64,000 nucleotides of DNA from Toxotes chatareus. Lineage: Eukaryota > Chordata > Actinopteri > Toxotidae. Below, in pieces: positions 51,623 through 63,126 of the stretch (positions are counted from its first letter, which is position 1; the number at the start of each line of letters is the position of its first letter). The DNA lies in contig CM028892.1 in NCBI GenBank assembly GCA_016801885.1, forward strand, positions 6,022,114 through 6,086,113. Direction: 5' to 3'. Under the pieces are notes generated by a model that saw only the letters and a list, made by a program, of their open reading frames with translations, ran no database searches and was not told where the DNA came from. Made by a program: the position numbers and the translations under genes.

Positions 51623-51650
51623 CACACACACACACACACACACACACACA
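51623..51650 (+). repeat. (CA)14 microsatellite
   Basis: Pure dinucleotide repeat in the farp1 3' UTR. Confidence 0.9.
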
Positions 51651-51812
51651 TCGCTCAGAGGTCTCCCCACTTCACCTCCTGTTATTACTCACTTTCTGCA
51701 CCACTAGTGTCTGATTAGAGGCTGGGATGGAAGTCGTCCACAATGTACATGTTTTCCTGACCAACTGATTATTTTTGACTTTATGTTTGTGCCACTGAGT
51801 GATGTTCACATG

Positions 51813-51838
51813 CACACACACACACACACACACACACA
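51813..51838 (+). repeat. (CA)13 microsatellite
   Basis: Second pure CA repeat in the farp1 3' UTR, about 165 bp after the first. Confidence 0.9.
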
Positions 51839-52442
51839 GATTTAATGTTCACACCAACAACATCCCTGTTTACATTAAGGAGGATTTTATCTTTACCATA
51901 AATCTGATTCAGATACTTGGGATTTGGGCCACTGATGCATGAGTGTGTGCACCACTTAGTATTACTTTGTCAATTTAGAATATTTCCTCTGTGATTCTAA
52001 ATATTCCTGTAAGATGACACATCCGTGACAGTTTTAAAAATGTATATAACGAAGCTTGAATAAGAACTAAACCAGGATTTAATAGACTGTACGTGAAAAT
52101 CTGTGTGTGCATGTGAACACACTCATGGTGAGTATTTTTTGTCTGTATTACAGTCTTTAATTAATTTTTATGAATTAAATGTGATGCCATTTTGGACACG
52201 ATTAGAAAACATCCATCTCTTCCTTTTTGTAAGGCGACTTTTTGTACAGTACTTTGATACACTGTGAAATGTCCTTCTCTCATTATTTGTCTTCTTTTGT
52301 CTTGTTTTCCTGTAAGTTTTGTTTTGTTTTGTGTTGTGTTCAAAGGACATGGCTTCAAAACTGCTTCTGATGCCAACAGAGATTTAATTGCCAAAAACCC
52401 TCTCTTCTGTATTCTTCCAGTTTTCTGGATTTTACTATTTTA

Positions 52443-52448
52443 AATAAA
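52443..52448 (+). terminator. farp1 polyadenylation signal
   Basis: AATAAA about 1 kb after the farp1 stop codon. It faces the convergent ggact gene. Confidence 0.65.
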
Positions 52449-52659
52449 GATGAGAAAAGATTGTGTTCATAAGAAAACAGTGAGACAACCCAGAAACTGA
52501 AGTCTTTTGTTTTTATCTGGTTTTCATGGTTACACAGGCCCTGGCGGGATTAGAACACAACATAAAGGAAAAGCATGAAAAAATGATGCAGAAAAAGGAT
52601 TTGAAAGAAAAAAAGTCAAATGCTAAAGCAAAGCAGAATTTAGCTGAGTTATCCTCAGT

Positions 52660-52665
52660 TTTATT
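52660..52665 (-). terminator. Possible ggact polyadenylation signal
   Basis: TTTATT on the plus strand reads AATAAA on the minus strand, about 430 bp past the ggact stop. The two convergent genes would end roughly 200 bp apart. Confidence 0.4.
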
Positions 52666-53094
52666 TACTACATATTTCATAGGAGAAACTGGACAGAAGT
52701 ATGATGAATGCCCTCTGAAAGTGAATTTACAGTGCAACATTTCACCACGCGTGAAGCCGTTTCAAGTACTTCAAATGAGACTATTCAGTCAGAGACGTAA
52801 AAGGAATGACATACTGAGACCAAAGAAATTATCAACAACGTAACACGTTTAAATGTCAGCAAACGAAACTATTTAGACTTTTTCCTTTAAAAAAAAAAAA
52901 TCTGTTTTAATATATTGCATTAAGAAGGCTGATTTTAAAGATACAGTACATACTGAAGAATTACACTAGAACGTGCCTTCTGGTTTGATTTTTATGCTAT
53001 AGTTGGTCTAAAATCATGAAAATAAAGACAGCTGTGTATAGACTCTGAGGTAAACAGGAGACAAACATCCATGTGAATGCACCAGCAAGCTCCA

Positions 53095-53565
53095 TCAGTC
53101 TCGTGCTTCTCTGGTCACATACTCGAGCCCATGATTTCCATGTGAGTCATAGCTCTCATAGCTGGGCAGCGAGGGCCAGTCTGGCTGGTACGTTGTCGTG
53201 CTGTACACAAACGCCTCCGTGATGTTTCCCGGTGACAGCGTCTCCTCTCCCTCTGTCTGCCCCACCCACTCCTTCACCTCCAGCTTGACCAGAGTCCTCT
53301 GGTACATGGTGGGGATGCTTTCAAAGTCGTCCAGGAAATTCAGCATCTTGTCGTCCACTTTGTAGATCTCTCCGTGGACTCTGTGACCCTGGCCGGGGAT
53401 GTTGAGGAGGAAAGGGATGTTGTACTTGCCGGCGATCACTAGTGGATATTTCTCAGAGGTGAAAGCTGAGCCGAGGAACTCTGCCTTTCCATTGGTGCTG
53501 TTAAACATACAGAAGTAGTTTGGCTGCCCTTTCTTCAGGGTGCCATAGACAAAGACACGACTCAT
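53095..53565 (-). CDS. ggact: Gamma-glutamylaminecyclotransferase
   Basis: Cleaves gamma-glutamyl-epsilon-lysine, the product of degraded transglutaminase cross-links, into 5-oxoproline and free lysine. The single coding exon gives 156 residues (human about 153). The N-terminal YGTLKKGQPN is the substrate loop of the AIG2/GGCT fold (Y7-G13). PLVIAGKYNIPFLL and GEIYKVDDKMLNFLDDFE follow, with the catalytic Glu at residue 82 exactly as in human GGACT. The C-terminal SYDSHGNHGLEY matches. I chose the ATG at 53565 rather than the longer frame to 53589. That upstream codon is GTG and directly follows a TTTACAG splice acceptor, so it is 5' UTR. Convergent with farp1, as expected from human 13q32. 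Fish often carry several ggact copies, and only one is seen here. Confidence 0.93.
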   Translation of the reverse strand: MSRVFVYGTLKKGQPNYFCMFNSTNGKAEFLGSAFTSEKYPLVIAGKYNIPFLLNIPGQGHRVHGEIYKVDDKMLNFLDDFESIPTMYQRTLVKLEVKEWVGQTEGEETLSPGNITEAFVYSTTTYQPDWPSLPSYESYDSHGNHGLEYVTREARD

Positions 53566-53589
53566 GTGGATGCAGAAGGGCAGAGACAC

Positions 53590-54194
53590 CTGTAAACTAA
53601 AGCAAGGCAGTCATTTATAATTTATAATTTATTACAAAATAAAGGAAAACAAAAAGTGCTGCTGGAACAGTGAGTAAAACCAGTACAAAAATCACTTTAT
53701 TGCATTTAGGCCTTGAAGCCTAAATATATTCTTTAACAATTTTATCATTTATCATTATTATTATTATCACCAATTAACATCTGTTACCCCTCCTCTTCCC
53801 CTTTAATAAAAGTAAGGCAGTAACCTTTACTCAGTCCATTTTAATTGGCTTTTTGTCACGTGCTGAGGTAAGAGTATGGCCTCACTTCCGGTTTCCACCT
53901 GTATTTTGCTGCAGTGTCTCAGATACTTTTCCTGTTTATTCATTAACCGCTGTACATTAAATCTTACACTCGTGCTCTCATGGCTCTCTCCTTCTTCTAG
54001 CGGCTCTCTCGTTTATTCCACAGTTTTTCACCAGCTGTTAACATCCGCTAGTGACTTTAGATGGAACAACTCTTGCTCAGTTCGTCTTGAATGGATCAAC
54101 AAATATATTTGTCCATTAGATTGTGGTCATTTTGCAACTTAAGCGTAAAACACTGTTCGATTCTTTGCAACTTGGTCAATGTCTACAGCCTTAC
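53590..54194 (-). other. Putative ggact 5' UTR intron
   Basis: On the minus strand a donor AAAG|GTAAGG at 54195/54194 and an acceptor TTTACAG|GTG at 53590/53589 define a 605-bp intron inside the 5' UTR. Non-coding. Confidence 0.5.
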
Positions 54195-54310
54195 CTTTAA
54201 CACTCCAGCCTGGTTCTTCCGTGCTCGTCTATAGCGGTGGCCTTCAGTGCTGATAGGCTGTTAGCGGTGACGTATAGCCAATCAGATTGTGCTGTGGGCG
54301 GGAAGAGAGA
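54195..54310 (-). promoter_or_regulatory. ggact: Putative ggact promoter and 5' UTR exon
   Basis: Contains CCAAT at 54278-54282 (plus strand), a CRE-like TGACGTA at 54268-54274 and a GGGCGGG GC-box at about 54297-54303 within 40 bp. It lies just upstream of the inferred 5' UTR donor at 54195. The cluster suits a housekeeping promoter. No plus-strand gene starts here that I can see. Confidence 0.5.
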
Positions 54311-54439
54311 TGACTATCAAAATAAAACAGGAAACGATGAGTAGATGAATGATATGAAAAAGTAGCGACACACAGAGCAAACTGATGATGGTGAATACTT
54401 AATATTTGCACACATGCAGCATCACTGTCAGATGTCTCC

Positions 54440-54905
54440 ACATCTGGACCAATAATGGCCCTCAGGCAGAAAACCTTCCTGGCTGTGGAAGTATATGGAC
54501 CAGACTCAGGCCTAGGATCCAGGCATGTATTCAGCCAGAAGCTGTCACCAGAAAAGTAATGCTATTTGGGAGAAGCAGGGCAGGACATGACAGTAGCCCC
54601 CCACTAGGGATGGTGCCCAACTTCCCAGGCTGGCCAGGATGGGGTTGGTGGAAGTCTGGATGAGGTCTGGAGCCACATTATTGCTGGTGGAGATCCAGAA
54701 TCTCTCCTCAGAACCGCACACCTCCCAGGTGGACTGGGAATAAACTGACTCTCACCACAGCAGCATGGAACGTGGGGTTAACACGTAAGGATCTGGGGCA
54801 CTTGAGCTGCACAACCACTGGACTGATCACCTTGGAGACAGGGAGCGGGGACCCACAAACTGGAGACCCAACTTGATGGTACATTTGTATGTGACCACAA
54901 CAACT
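54440..54905 (-). mobile_element. Decayed Ty3/Gypsy retrotransposon fragment
   Basis: Read on the minus strand, 54900 to about 54594 resembles the 3' end of fish Ty3/Gypsy pol: an integrase C-terminal region and a worn chromodomain-like part, with frameshifts and stops. It is followed by a purine-rich GGGGGGCTAC and then TGTCATGTCCTG, typical of an LTR start, with LTR-like sequence down to about 54440. The copy is truncated and non-functional. The family call is from motif familiarity. Confidence 0.6.
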
Positions 54906-54917
54906 ACTACAACTGCT

Positions 54918-54943
54918 CCCTCTGGTAATTAGTTACCAGAGGG
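54918..54943. repeat. Perfect 11-bp inverted repeat
   Basis: CCCTCTGGTAA, loop TTAG, TTACCAGAGGG. A perfect palindromic hairpin immediately beyond the Gypsy fragment. Role unknown. Confidence 0.8.
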
Positions 54944-56150
54944 CTTTAAACTAAAGGGAAGGAAACAAACTAATATTCAATAATTAATCATATAATAAAA
55001 GGGAGATTTGACTGCTGGCTCCATTAAAGCGCACTTAACAAAACAGAAATGTTACAAGGCCATTCAACAATAACATCAGGAGCAGAGAAAAACATGATGA
55101 AGAATTACACTAAAGGATTTAAGCTTCATTCTTGAGTTCAGCACCTCTTTAATACTCAGGGTAAATTGGAGCCAAAAGGACAACAGCCTCATTACTGTCC
55201 ATTCAGTCAGTTTCAGTGCCCACACTGAATCCCAGTAAACAAATAAAAATGATTACTGTAGCATTATGAGAGCAGCAGATAGATCTCATAAAAATTAAGC
55301 AGAAGTCATCCCAGGGGGAGATAATGTTTCCTCAGACAAACTCTGTTTAAGGACACACATTCTTCATCCGGCCTCACTGCTCTGACTGCAGACCACCTGT
55401 GAGTGCTTGTTGAAATGAACTGGGACAATAACTCAGCCCAGGAATTAAAGTGCATCCATCTTGGCCTTAACAGACACTTGACATTCAGTCTAACAGCAAA
55501 AACAGCCTGCAGACTCAGTCCAGGTAAGTTAGAAATGTTTAATATACCTTTCACTTTGGTGGAAAGAGGGAGAATCATTGACTCTGGTGAAGCAATAAGG
55601 AAAGGTTTGTCTTTAAAAAATAAACACTGCCTCCGAGGCTGTGGTGCCTCTCACGCTTCTTTTTGTCTCTTGCTTCCAGTTCAAGTCGTTTCCCTTTAGT
55701 AATATGAAAGAAACAACTGCTACAGAGACTAATATCTCAAAGATTGGCATGTTATGGGGCTGTTTTATCCATACATTTTTCCCCTTTCCATTGCCCATAA
55801 TTAAGTAATTCCTCTTTTTTCATCCTTTTTCTAGAAAATAGATGTTGTACCATAGACTGCCGGATGAAGACCAGATATGAACTGCTTCCAGCTTCTCCCT
55901 GTGCTTTTCTTTAAATGGTTTCACAAACAAATTTATTTCAATACATTTTTTATGTTGTTTCTCTTGACAGAACTGAAAGGGTGAAGGAAACAAATATTTA
56001 CCACTGATTGGGATGAATGAGATTTAAATAGCTCTTTATAACTGCTTCTTTTTTGCAAGGGCTCACAAGACAGACAGGATGGACACCACCGGTTTAATCT
56101 TAGTGTGTTGCATTCTATATGTTCATCATATTTCTGTATGTAATCTGAAA
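54944..56150. other. Intergenic, ggact to arl13b
   Basis: AT-rich DNA without a recognisable gene or clear repeat family. Short frames on both strands show no known motif. Confidence 0.5.
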
Positions 56151-56643
56151 GACGCTGTGATTACGCAGGATGACGCAAGCACGTCCGCAGCCTAGCAGCA
56201 GAAAAGACGGCGTAAACAAAGCGGAGAGCTACAAGATGAGCTAGCGCCAAGTGGCTAATGTTTCGTGGGTAAATGAGCTGTATCGGGCCATTTAAGATAA
56301 GCTCTATTATTGTATTGGTGAGCACAGCTTCCGTTCATATGGTAACGGACTCATCCAGGTGCCGAGACTGGAACTAAACGAGTTAACGAGGTACCGTTAT
56401 CGCTAGCTAAATTAGCATCAGCTAACCTTAGGTAACGGGACACGGATTTGGTGTTTCTGCAAATCGATGTTATCTGAAAGAACCTTTATCGATAACACAT
56501 GGTGACAGCCACTTGATTCAATTTTAAAAGCTGCCAACGTTGACGCTATCATGACTTAGCTCGCTATGTAGCTGATTTAGGTTCAGAGTCGATCTGCTGG
56601 CTGAACAGACCACTTGATTGCAGTCATCTGGACTCAGACTGCA
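56150..56643 (+). promoter_or_regulatory. arl13b: arl13b promoter and 5' UTR region
   Basis: A CpG-richer stretch leading to the arl13b ATG. It contains an imperfect X-box-like palindrome CTAACC-TTA-GGTAAC at 56422-56436, the type of site bound by RFX factors in ciliary genes. It also has a minimal upstream open frame ATGAGCTAG at 56236. The transcription start is not defined by the sequence. Confidence 0.5.
56422..56436 (+). promoter_or_regulatory. X-box-like motif (candidate RFX site)
   Basis: The right half GGTAAC fits RGYAAC exactly. The left half CTAACC differs from GTNRCC by one base. The spacer is three bases. RFX factors control many cilium genes, and the position about 210 bp before the ATG is plausible. 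Confidence 0.35.
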
Positions 56644-59600
56644 ATGTTTAGCCTGATGGCGAATTGCTGCAACTGGCTAAAACGTTGGCGAGAGCCCGCT
56701 AGGTGAGTGATGTGATACTGAAAGCTAAACTTCTAAAACAAATCAAACAGCTGAAATCAGTTTGTTTCATTAGTGTGCAATGATGAGATAGAGCTGACTT
56801 GATGTTGTCAGTCTCTTTCCACTCGTTCATAACAATTTATTATTAACCACTGTGACTTTTTTTTACACAACATATTTAAGAATGATGAATTTGCATTCTG
56901 CTTATATTTTACAGCAGAACAAATGCAAAGAAACTACTTAGCTGGACATGTTTTAAAGGGCATTAGATGCACACTGCAGACATGCCTCTTGTGAGGATGA
57001 AAATCCTTTGGTTTTGTGTAAAATAATGTGTGTCATCATCTGCCGCTTATCTGGGTCCAGGCCCAGGTTGCGGAGGCAATTGCCACCCAGTCCACAATGC
57101 ACCGATGTCCTACGGCACCTCCCACAGGTGGTGAGCCCATGGGAGGTGGTGCCGTCCAGAGTGCGACTCAAACCCACAACCCTGAGAGATTGAGTCTCAT
57201 GCTCGACCAACTGAGCTAACTGGGCGGCCAAAATAATGTGTGTTAAATGCTAATATCAAATGAATGATGTGCCTAATCAGCAGCTATTTTATAACTGATA
57301 AACTGTTGTAGCTTCTCTAATTTTGAGGATGTGTTGATTTTCTGTTCAATTTAATTTTAGATGAAACATCTTAAGGTTTTAGCTTGTTGGTCGAGCAAAA
57401 TAAGACATTTAATGCTGAATCCTTGGGCTTTTGGAAAATGCAAGAAGGACCAACAAAATCTAACTGACAGTGCTTAACTCACGTGGCACCTATGAGGCAT
57501 CTGATCCCTTGGACTTAGTCAGAAATCCTCCCCTAATCCCGCAGCCAGGTCTGTTCAGACGTGGTCTTTGTAAAGAGGTCTCTTCCTTTTGGCCTGATGC
57601 TGTGAGGAGTCTGTAGCAGCGAGGACAGAGGGTGATGAGGTAGTGGACATGGCGAAGACAGTGTCTCACCTTTTGGAGGTTTACATCAAGAGTCTGCCCT
57701 GATGAAGGCCAATTGGCTTCAGAGGACGGTTAGATGGATTGTGCGGTTGATGTCTTTTCGACGCAAGTGTCAAAGTTAAGTATCCAGACAGGAGACAAAG
57801 ACGGGTGTGTTTATGTGTATGATTCAGCCGCTTCTTAGTTTCTGGCAGTTTTCTCTTTTTCAAAGTGCTGAATTTCTTTCTCTGAAGGATCCATTCAAGA
57901 AGTGGCTTCAGATTCTCAAATATTATTGTGAGAGCTGTTGTGTTAAACATTAAATTATTTCTTTTATTTTGGACAGCTTAGTCAGGGCTAAATGGAGACA
58001 AATTATGGCGCAAATCTTGCATTGCTTTCAGAAAAGTTTGTTGCACTTGCATATTAAGTTTCCCTGTAAGATAACAGGACAAGGAGAAACTCGGCTGTAC
58101 CTGTTGTTGCTGCCCAGGTGTGCGTGCCTCATACCTGCAGAGATTACGGAGTGTGCATCTGTTGTTTTGTTTCTTGTGTTTCTATCAGGAATGTTTTTCA
58201 AACACTAACTTGATATTGTCAGTATATTGTATTTTGATTTTGTGTCTTGGTTAATTTGTGTAAGCTGACCACGTGACTGTTGCTGACTCACTCAGTCAGC
58301 TGTGCAGATCTCTGATTGCGTTGGTCATTCAGATTATTAACTGGCTTATCTGTGCCCCCAAATGCGTCATGAAAGCTAATGCCAGGCCGATGCTTTAGCT
58401 TGGATGCTGTAAAATTGCATGCAGGGCACCATGGATGACATCAGATGCCCCACTTCTAACCTGGACTTTTTGGGCTGGCTGATGTACCTGTGATGTTTGT
58501 GTACACATGTATTCATTCATTTTTCCTGTTTCTTATCTTACAGGAAAGTGACTCTGGTGATGGTGGGACTGGATAATGCAGGAAAAACAGCCACAGTACG
58601 AGGAATCCAAGGAGGTGAGGGCCTTTTGTTATAGACGTTAATAATGTATGTGTGTAGTGTTCAGTGTTTTGCACATTTTCTTGTTTTTCTCTCCACCTTG
58701 TTTACACTGAATAAACTGCCTCATCTTCTCCTCTGTTTAGAATGTGTTATCATGTATATTTTACATTGAATTTGACTGCTTGCAGTTATGAAAGCCTCCC
58801 TGCTTTCATAGTTTATCACTGCTAATACATTTTTAAATGTTTGAGCATAATAAGTTGTTTCACAAAGTCTGAGTTAAAGGGTTTTATTGACCTTATAGCA
58901 TGCATTCTCTCTGTTTATGTCTACGCATTACTAATTTCCCTTTGCTGTCTTTTCCCCTCAGAGAATCCCAATGATGTGGCTCCAACAGTAGGTTTTTCCA
59001 AGGTTGACCTGAAACAGGGCAAGTTTGAGGTGACCATCTTCGACCTTGGTGGCGGGAAGAGAATCCGGGGCATCTGGAAGAACTACTACTCGGAGTCACA
59101 TGGTGTGGTGTTTGTGGTGGACTCCAGCGATGTCCAGCGGATCCAGGAGATGCGGGAGACCATGGCCGAGGTCCTTCAGCACCCGCGCATCGCAGGCAAA
59201 CCTGTGCTAGTGTGAGTGTGCGAGTCACCCAAGGAAATGATGCTTTGGCACAGACATAAAAATGCTAAAATTAAATATTCAAAATGTGGGAAAAGGCGTG
59301 AAGGGATTAAAAAAATAAACAGGCTGACTTGACACAGAGGGCAAGTTGTAAAAGAGGAGGAGATTACTGAGAAGTCGCCTGATCAAAAAGTCCTTGGTTC
59401 AGTTTGTTGCTGAATTACTGTCCTTGCAACTACTTAACCTTTCTCTTCAGTGAGGGAGTTGGTTGAAGATGAAGCTAGTCTAACCTAGTCACAAGAGAGG
59501 GAGTGCAATGTTCTTTCTATTTATTTATGTAGCTTTTTCTCCAAAACAACACTCACTAATATCTTTTTATTCCTCTCTGCTTTCAGACTTGCTAACAAAC

Positions 59601-62600
59601 AGGACCAGGAGGGAGCGCTGGCTGAAGCAGACATCATTGAGAACCTCTCTTTAGAGAAGCTTGTTAACGAGAACAAGTGTCTCTGTCAGATCGTAAGTGT
59701 TTGTGCACCTGTTGTGAGATGACAGTTGAGTGACATTAAGGGCGTTTGGTTTAACTGCAGCTTTACCCATATATAGACAAAAAGCAGGGCCTTTAGAGAA
59801 CAGTTTATAGTGTGTAAGATAGCAAGTAGTTTGAAGGTTGCTTTCATTCAAAGGCTCCCAAAAAACCACAAATGCTAACATTTTTATTCATCCTTTAGTC
59901 TCTAATCTCTCGATACATATCCCTTCCTCAGGAGCCATGCTCTGCAGTCCTGGGTTATGGCAAAAAGGTCGACAAGTCCATCAAGAAGGGCTTGAATTGG
60001 CTCCTTAGTAACATTGCCAAAGACTATGAGGCCATTACTGAGCGTGTGCAGAAGGACACGGCTGAGCAACGCGCTCAGGAGGAGCAGGACAAGAAGGAGC
60101 GGGCAGAGAGAGTACGGCGGATACGAGAAGAGAGGTGAGGACATGTGTGATGGATGGAGGAGAACACAGGGACCATAAAAAATAATGAGAATCTGTGGAC
60201 TGAAAAACACTGTCCTAATAAAAACCTAAACATGACAATGGTTAAACTACGAAGTAGAACGTAGAAAATTCAAAGACAGGATGGACAGATGGAAATGTCT
60301 GATGATGATGGAAGTATATTTGCTCTTGCTTTCTTGTATTGAAGTGATTAAAATATACATTAAATATTGTGTTTATTCCAAAAGAGCAAACTCCTTCTCA
60401 GTAGTAGAAACGCCAATTTGTTTTGCCACAGAAAGGTTAACATCTTGTTCCGTTCACAGAGAACGACAGGAGCGGGAAGAGGCAGAGCGAGAAGGCAGGC
60501 CAATCCAGGAAGAGGAGCCTGATGATGAAAACATGCCCAGCCCCTTCCAGCCAATCAGCAACGTAATCTCTGAGGTGTGTAGCTAGTGAGAAGGTGTATG
60601 GATCTGTCTGAGATTGTTTAAGACTTCAAGTTGGAGCTGAAGTTATAGAGTATTTCAAAGACGTCAGGAGTGATAGCTGTGGCTTTCATGTTCCTTTCAG
60701 AACGAGGATAAAGAGAAGGAGGGGAAGAGGCAAAGAGAGCTGCAAGAGGGCAGGACTAATAGCCTGAAGGCAGATGTTGATCAAGAGGAAGAGGAGTACG
60801 AGGAGGAAAACGACGAAGAACCAGACGACTTAAGACAAACGCCAGAAAATGCTAGTTCAGGTGAGTGACCACCTCAAAATTTCTAGTTTAGTTAAAAAAA
60901 AAAAAAAAGTTCTATGGCTGGAAATAGTTCTCAAATATGTGCCTGGTTGATTGGATAACACCCCATGATTTCAATCACTTGGCAAAGGGTTCAGCAGTTT
61001 CATAAAATGTGCACACAAACTTATTAAAACTGAAAAATAAAGATTATCATCTATCTGGATGTGAGGGCAGCGGGTTTCTCTGAAGAGGCTTCGCTCGCAG
61101 CATGTGCTTTGGCTTTGCACCATATGGGAAGAAAGTCTGAGCTTGTTGACAAACAGAAAGCAAGATATTAAATCTGTTTTCACTTTGAAAGCAAATGATT
61201 AAACAAACATCCAGGGACTGAAACAAGCATTATAGAGAAATTTCAAGAATAGGAGGAGATATGCCATCAAATTAAGCCACTCTCTGTAATGCAGTCTCTT
61301 TTTTTCACTACTGGTACTGATAGATAAACATAATTATACATTAGAAGATAATTAGCTTATAAATTAAGGGATAAAAAGATTAAACATGCTGAAGTCCAGG
61401 GATGGAAAGTGAATACACGACGCAGGAAAAGACTGGATCATTTTTGTTTCAGCTCATATTGAAAAATGTTGTTGCTACTCTCTGTCTAAAGTCCAGTCCT
61501 GGGGTCTTATCCCCAAAATGTCTCTGTACATTCAGCCACAACAGGCGAGCAAAGCAAGAAGAAGACGAGGAAGCTTCACCTGAAGAGGAAGCACCGGGTG
61601 GACCCGCTGAGGACAGAGGACGGGCCGGCAGAGAGCCCCACCCCTCCCCCTCCTCCAGGTCAGTCTGTGCATCATCAGGCGCTGCCGTCCTTAAAAGGAC
61701 TAACGCAGCTTCTGACTGGATCCAGTCCAGTTTCACTCCTACATTCCTGTTCGTACTGTCACATATGAGCTAAATTTAACTGATCACTTTCAGTCATGTC
61801 AGAGCTGTGTGAAGTTACCACTGATGCAAACCGAACATTGCTCCTTCACATTAAGGCTTTCCACCTATAAACTAGCATGAGGCTTTTACTGTGAAGCAAC
61901 TACAGGAAATGCAATCTTAGCAGAATTTTTTTCCACTGGTACCGTTCTTCAATAGAGATGGTTTTGCAGGAGATATGACAGATTAAAGACGACCACGGTG
62001 AGCTGTCAGAATGATGGTGGTTGCTCATGGCTCAGCTATCGTCGAAGACATCAGTGGAGAATTTTGACAACTCATGATGAAATTTTAGCACAGGGATTAA
62101 ACGATGAAAGGAAGGAGAGATGTTGAATTCTGGATCATGACTTCTGATACTCACTGTCTAGATATAGACTGTCTGATTCATTGCATAGCGTTATCATTGT
62201 TGCTAATTCTTCTGAGTAACCCGAGTCTCTGATGAGTCGCATTGACTGGATTCTACTTCTGATATGAAAAAGGAACATGCGCATCACTTCTAACTTTATT
62301 TTTCATCCTGATGAGTTTTCTTTATTTTGTTTTGCTTTTTTTTTTTTTAGTGGGATGGGCCACACCCAAAGTTTCTAGGCTGCCAAAACTAGAACCACTG
62401 GGGGACTCGAAACATTCTGGTAAAGCTGCCTGTGAAGTCCGGTTATGCTCCATCCCTCATTGCTCCCCACTGTTTAATTTCATGCATCACTTCCTTTTGT
62501 TAAATAGCCAAATCGGCCATTAATTTCCTCACTAACCTGGTCTTTGTGTACATTAACCTGTTCATTGTCATGGTGCTGAATCAATGTTTCCTCTATGTGA

Positions 62601-63126
62601 TCTGGATTCATAGCAACACTGCATTAGTTTTTCTGAGGAGTCTCTGGTGGATTTGTTTCACAGCAGCGATGGTAAATTTGTCAGTGTGCTGTTGTAGAGG
62701 AAACACTGAACTCTGTCTGCCTTAAGACGTGTGCTGTCTGTTAATTAGTATCACAGACTCACATCTCTGTCTTTCTCTTTTGCTGCGTCTCACCAGGCAT
62801 GTGTTTGAAAGTGTGTGGATGCTTCGTGGTGTCAGACATCTTAATCAACTCAAAGGCTTGTCTGTGCATTCATCCATATTTTTCCTCCAGTTCACATTTC
62901 CCATCTACCTCTGTGCAGCGACTGTCATGGCTACCATCTTTCTCGTTTCGCTTATATTTTTGTAGTTAGATGTTTAATTGACAGTGTTTTTATTTCAGGA
63001 CTTGATGGACTACTAACATAGTCAAACCTTTTTTCCATCCCCTCCACAGAGTTTTACAAGAAGCCCCTCCCGCCTCTTGCGAACAGGCCGCGGCCTAACG
63101 GCGACGCTCATGACATCATATTTTAG
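56644..63126 (+). CDS. arl13b: ADP-ribosylation factor-like protein 13B (10 coding exons)
   Basis: A ciliary-membrane GTPase that serves as exchange factor for ARL3 and supports Hedgehog signalling; human defects cause Joubert syndrome. Exons: 56644-56702, 58544-58614, 58962-59211, 59587-59692, 59932-60134, 60460-60574, 60701-60860, 61536-61658, 62351-62419, 63050-63126. Phases close at 410 residues. MFSLMANCCNW has the palmitoylated Cys8-Cys9 pair. The P-loop is GLDNAGKT (28-35). Switch II reads DLGGGKRIRG, with the family's Gly75 in place of the catalytic Gln and with Arg79 kept. NKQD gives base specificity. A long charged coiled coil follows from about 190. RVDP (342-345) is the RVxP cilium-targeting signal, then PTPPPPPVGWATPK and a YKKPLPPL tail. 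An alternative acceptor at 61544/61545 would drop three residues of exon 8. Confidence 0.95.
57034..57229 (-). mobile_element. tRNA-derived SINE in arl13b intron 1
   Basis: Read on the minus strand it starts with a tRNA-like head: box A TAGCTCAGTTGG (plus 57207-57218) and box B-like GGGTTTGAGTC (plus 57165-57175). A GC-richer body follows, then a tail ending ATAAGCGGCAGATGATG. It is flanked by perfect 14-bp direct repeats AAAATAATGTGTGT at 57020-57033 and 57230-57243, a target-site duplication. The intact duplication suggests a fairly recent insertion. Confidence 0.88.
57244..58543 (+). other. Rest of arl13b intron 1
   Basis: Non-coding AT-rich sequence between the SINE and exon 2. No exon or clear repeat recognised. 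Confidence 0.6.

Larger units (their letters stand above)
51438..52465 (+). promoter_or_regulatory. farp1: farp1 3' UTR
   Basis: Follows the TGA at 51435-51437. It contains a CCT trinucleotide run at 51451-51475 and two CA microsatellites, and ends after AATAAA at 52443-52448. A second AATAAA at 53021-53026 could extend it to just before the ggact stop codon. Confidence 0.7.

Noticed and set aside
52526..52843. Lysine-rich 105-codon plus-strand frame between farp1 and ggact
   Set aside because: Composition follows A-rich DNA. It lies past the farp1 polyadenylation signal and has no homology that I recognise.
57150..57230. Possible functional tRNA gene on the minus strand
   Set aside because: Box A is good but box B departs from consensus. 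The unit continues into a SINE body and tail with a target-site duplication, so it is a retroposon.
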